The position numbers were made by a program, and so were the translations under genes. Shown piece by piece: positions 4,998 to 5,546 of a stretch of DNA of 5,546 bases. The notes below the pieces were generated by a model. It was not told where the DNA came from. It did not search any database and saw only the letters and a program-made list of their open reading frames with translations. Source of the DNA: Verrucomicrobiales bacterium (GTDB taxonomy: Bacteria > Verrucomicrobiota > Verrucomicrobiia > Limisphaerales > Palsa-1400); contig JAQGOW010000378.1 of the NCBI GenBank assembly GCA_028293405.1, positions 1 through 5,546 of the forward strand. Direction: 5' to 3'. Position 1 is the first letter of the stretch. The number at the start of each line of letters is the position of its first letter.

Positions 4998-5546
4998 GCC
5001 GCGATCTCCTCCGGGTTCGTATTGCGGCTGTGACGAGCGATCAAGTGGTAAATACTTTCAAGCGATGTCTGCTCGGGATATTTCGCGCGCAATTCAGCGA
5101 GCGTGCCGTTTGCTGCCACCTGGCCTTGCAATAAAATCGCCACGTGTGTGGCGAGATTTTCCACGGCTGATATGGTGTGGGTCGAGATCAGCAGCGTCGC
5201 TCCGCGTTCTCTTTCAGTGCGTAAAATATTTTGCAGCTGTTCGAGCAAAACCGGATCCAGCCCATTGAACGGTTCGTCGAGCACCAGCAACTTCGGCTGG
5301 CCGCAGAGAGAAATCGCGAGGCCCAACCTTTGCAACATTCCTTTAGAGAGCTGCCGCACTTTGCGGTCATGAACGTTATAGAGTCCCACACGTTTTAATT
5401 GGGTTTCCAATTCGTGTTCGTCGTGCCCACGCAGCTTCGCAAAGAATAATCCGTTCTCCCAAACGGTGCGTTGTGGGTAGAGAGAAATACGCTCGGGGAC
5501 GTAACCGAAACTGCGGCGGTCGCAATCGCGCAAGTTTTGTTCTCGC
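4994..5546 (-). CDS. nosF: NosF-type ABC transporter ATPase (N-terminus cut off at window edge)
   Basis: Cytosolic ATPase partner of the NosY permease. 183 residues are visible and the frame stays open to the right edge, so the N-terminus with the Walker A P-loop lies outside the window. A TTG at 5533 could be taken for a start but would lack the P-loop. Visible parts, numbered from the edge: FGYVPERISLYPQRTVWEN (13-31, the Q-loop area), the signature LSKGMLQRLGLA (67-78; Lys and Met replace the usual LSGGQ residues, common in the NosF/CcmA-like group), Walker B LLVLDEPFNGLDP (86-98) with the catalytic Glu91 and D-loop, and the H-loop His123 in LLISTH. The GYVPE-LYP stretch is characteristic of NosF rather than of general drug-export ATPases. 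The C-terminal part (SLESIYHLI) follows the same family. Stop TGA 4996-4994 overlaps the nosY start. First visible gene of the operon; its promoter and any nosD or nosZ would be to the right. Confidence 0.82.
   Translation of the reverse strand, partial: REQNLRDCDRRSFGYVPERISLYPQRTVWENGLFFAKLRGHDEHELETQLKRVGLYNVHDRKVRQLSKGMLQRLGLAISLCGQPKLLVLDEPFNGLDPVLLEQLQNILRTERERGATLLISTHTISAVENLATHVAILLQGQVAANGTLAELRAKYPEQTSLESIYHLIARHSRNTNPEEIAA
5005..5012 (-). promoter_or_regulatory. Strong Shine-Dalgarno for nosY
   Basis: On the minus strand the bases read GGAGGAGA, ending 7 bases before ATG 4997. This is the clearest ribosome site in the window. It lies within the last codons of nosF, so nosY can be initiated on its own as well as through the ATGA overlap. 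It fixes the nosY start. Confidence 0.7.

Noticed and set aside
4994..5533. Complete ABC ATPase starting at TTG 5533
   Set aside because: The frame stays open to the window edge, and the protein would lack the Walker A motif. It is a partial gene.

Overview
The window (about 55-58% G+C by eye) is gene-dense bacterial chromosome or metagenomic contig. Nothing in it fixes the taxon. The gene mix and the codon style would suit a soil or freshwater Verrucomicrobiota- or Acidobacteriota-like bacterium, but that is a weak inference. There are no rRNA, tRNA or CRISPR features.

Plus-strand half (1-3065): five closely packed genes run in one direction. The first is a complete SbtA-type sodium/bicarbonate symporter (24-998). 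It is followed after 10 bases by its PII-like partner SbtB (1009-1310). After a 167-base gap come an SRPBCC/START-like ligand-binding protein (1478-1953), a complete TspO/MBR tryptophan-rich membrane protein (1960-2451), and a signal-peptide-bearing CIA30 (NDUFAF1-like) protein (2467-3065). SbtB, the SRPBCC protein and the CIA30 protein are each broken by one apparent single-base loss. In every case the conserved C-terminal half continues at once in the -1 frame. SbtA and TspO, lying between them, are intact. This pattern means either a consensus of poor indel quality or very recent decay.

Middle (3066-3219): a 154-base gap separates the two convergent gene sets. It holds a pair of 13-base direct repeats, which look like an insertion-sequence end or relic, and a weak AT-rich hairpin followed by T's.

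Minus-strand half (3220-5546): an operon reads leftwards from the right edge. It encodes a NosF-type ABC ATPase (N-terminus cut off by the window edge), a NosY-type ABC-2 permease, and a membrane-anchored SCO protein with an added N-terminal CusF-like copper-binding domain. Each junction is a 4-base ATGA overlap, so the three proteins are probably made together. NosF/NosY homologues serve assembly of the copper enzyme nitrous oxide reductase, and SCO proteins deliver copper to Cu(A) sites. The operon therefore reads as a copper-site maturation module, for N2O reductase or a related cuproenzyme whose gene would lie beyond the right edge.

The points most worth following up are the SbtA-SbtB pair next to stress/tetrapyrrole-type genes with no carbon-fixation gene visible, the CusF-SCO fusion with a CX5C rather than CX3C copper motif coupled to NosFY, and the cluster of three single-base frameshifts.
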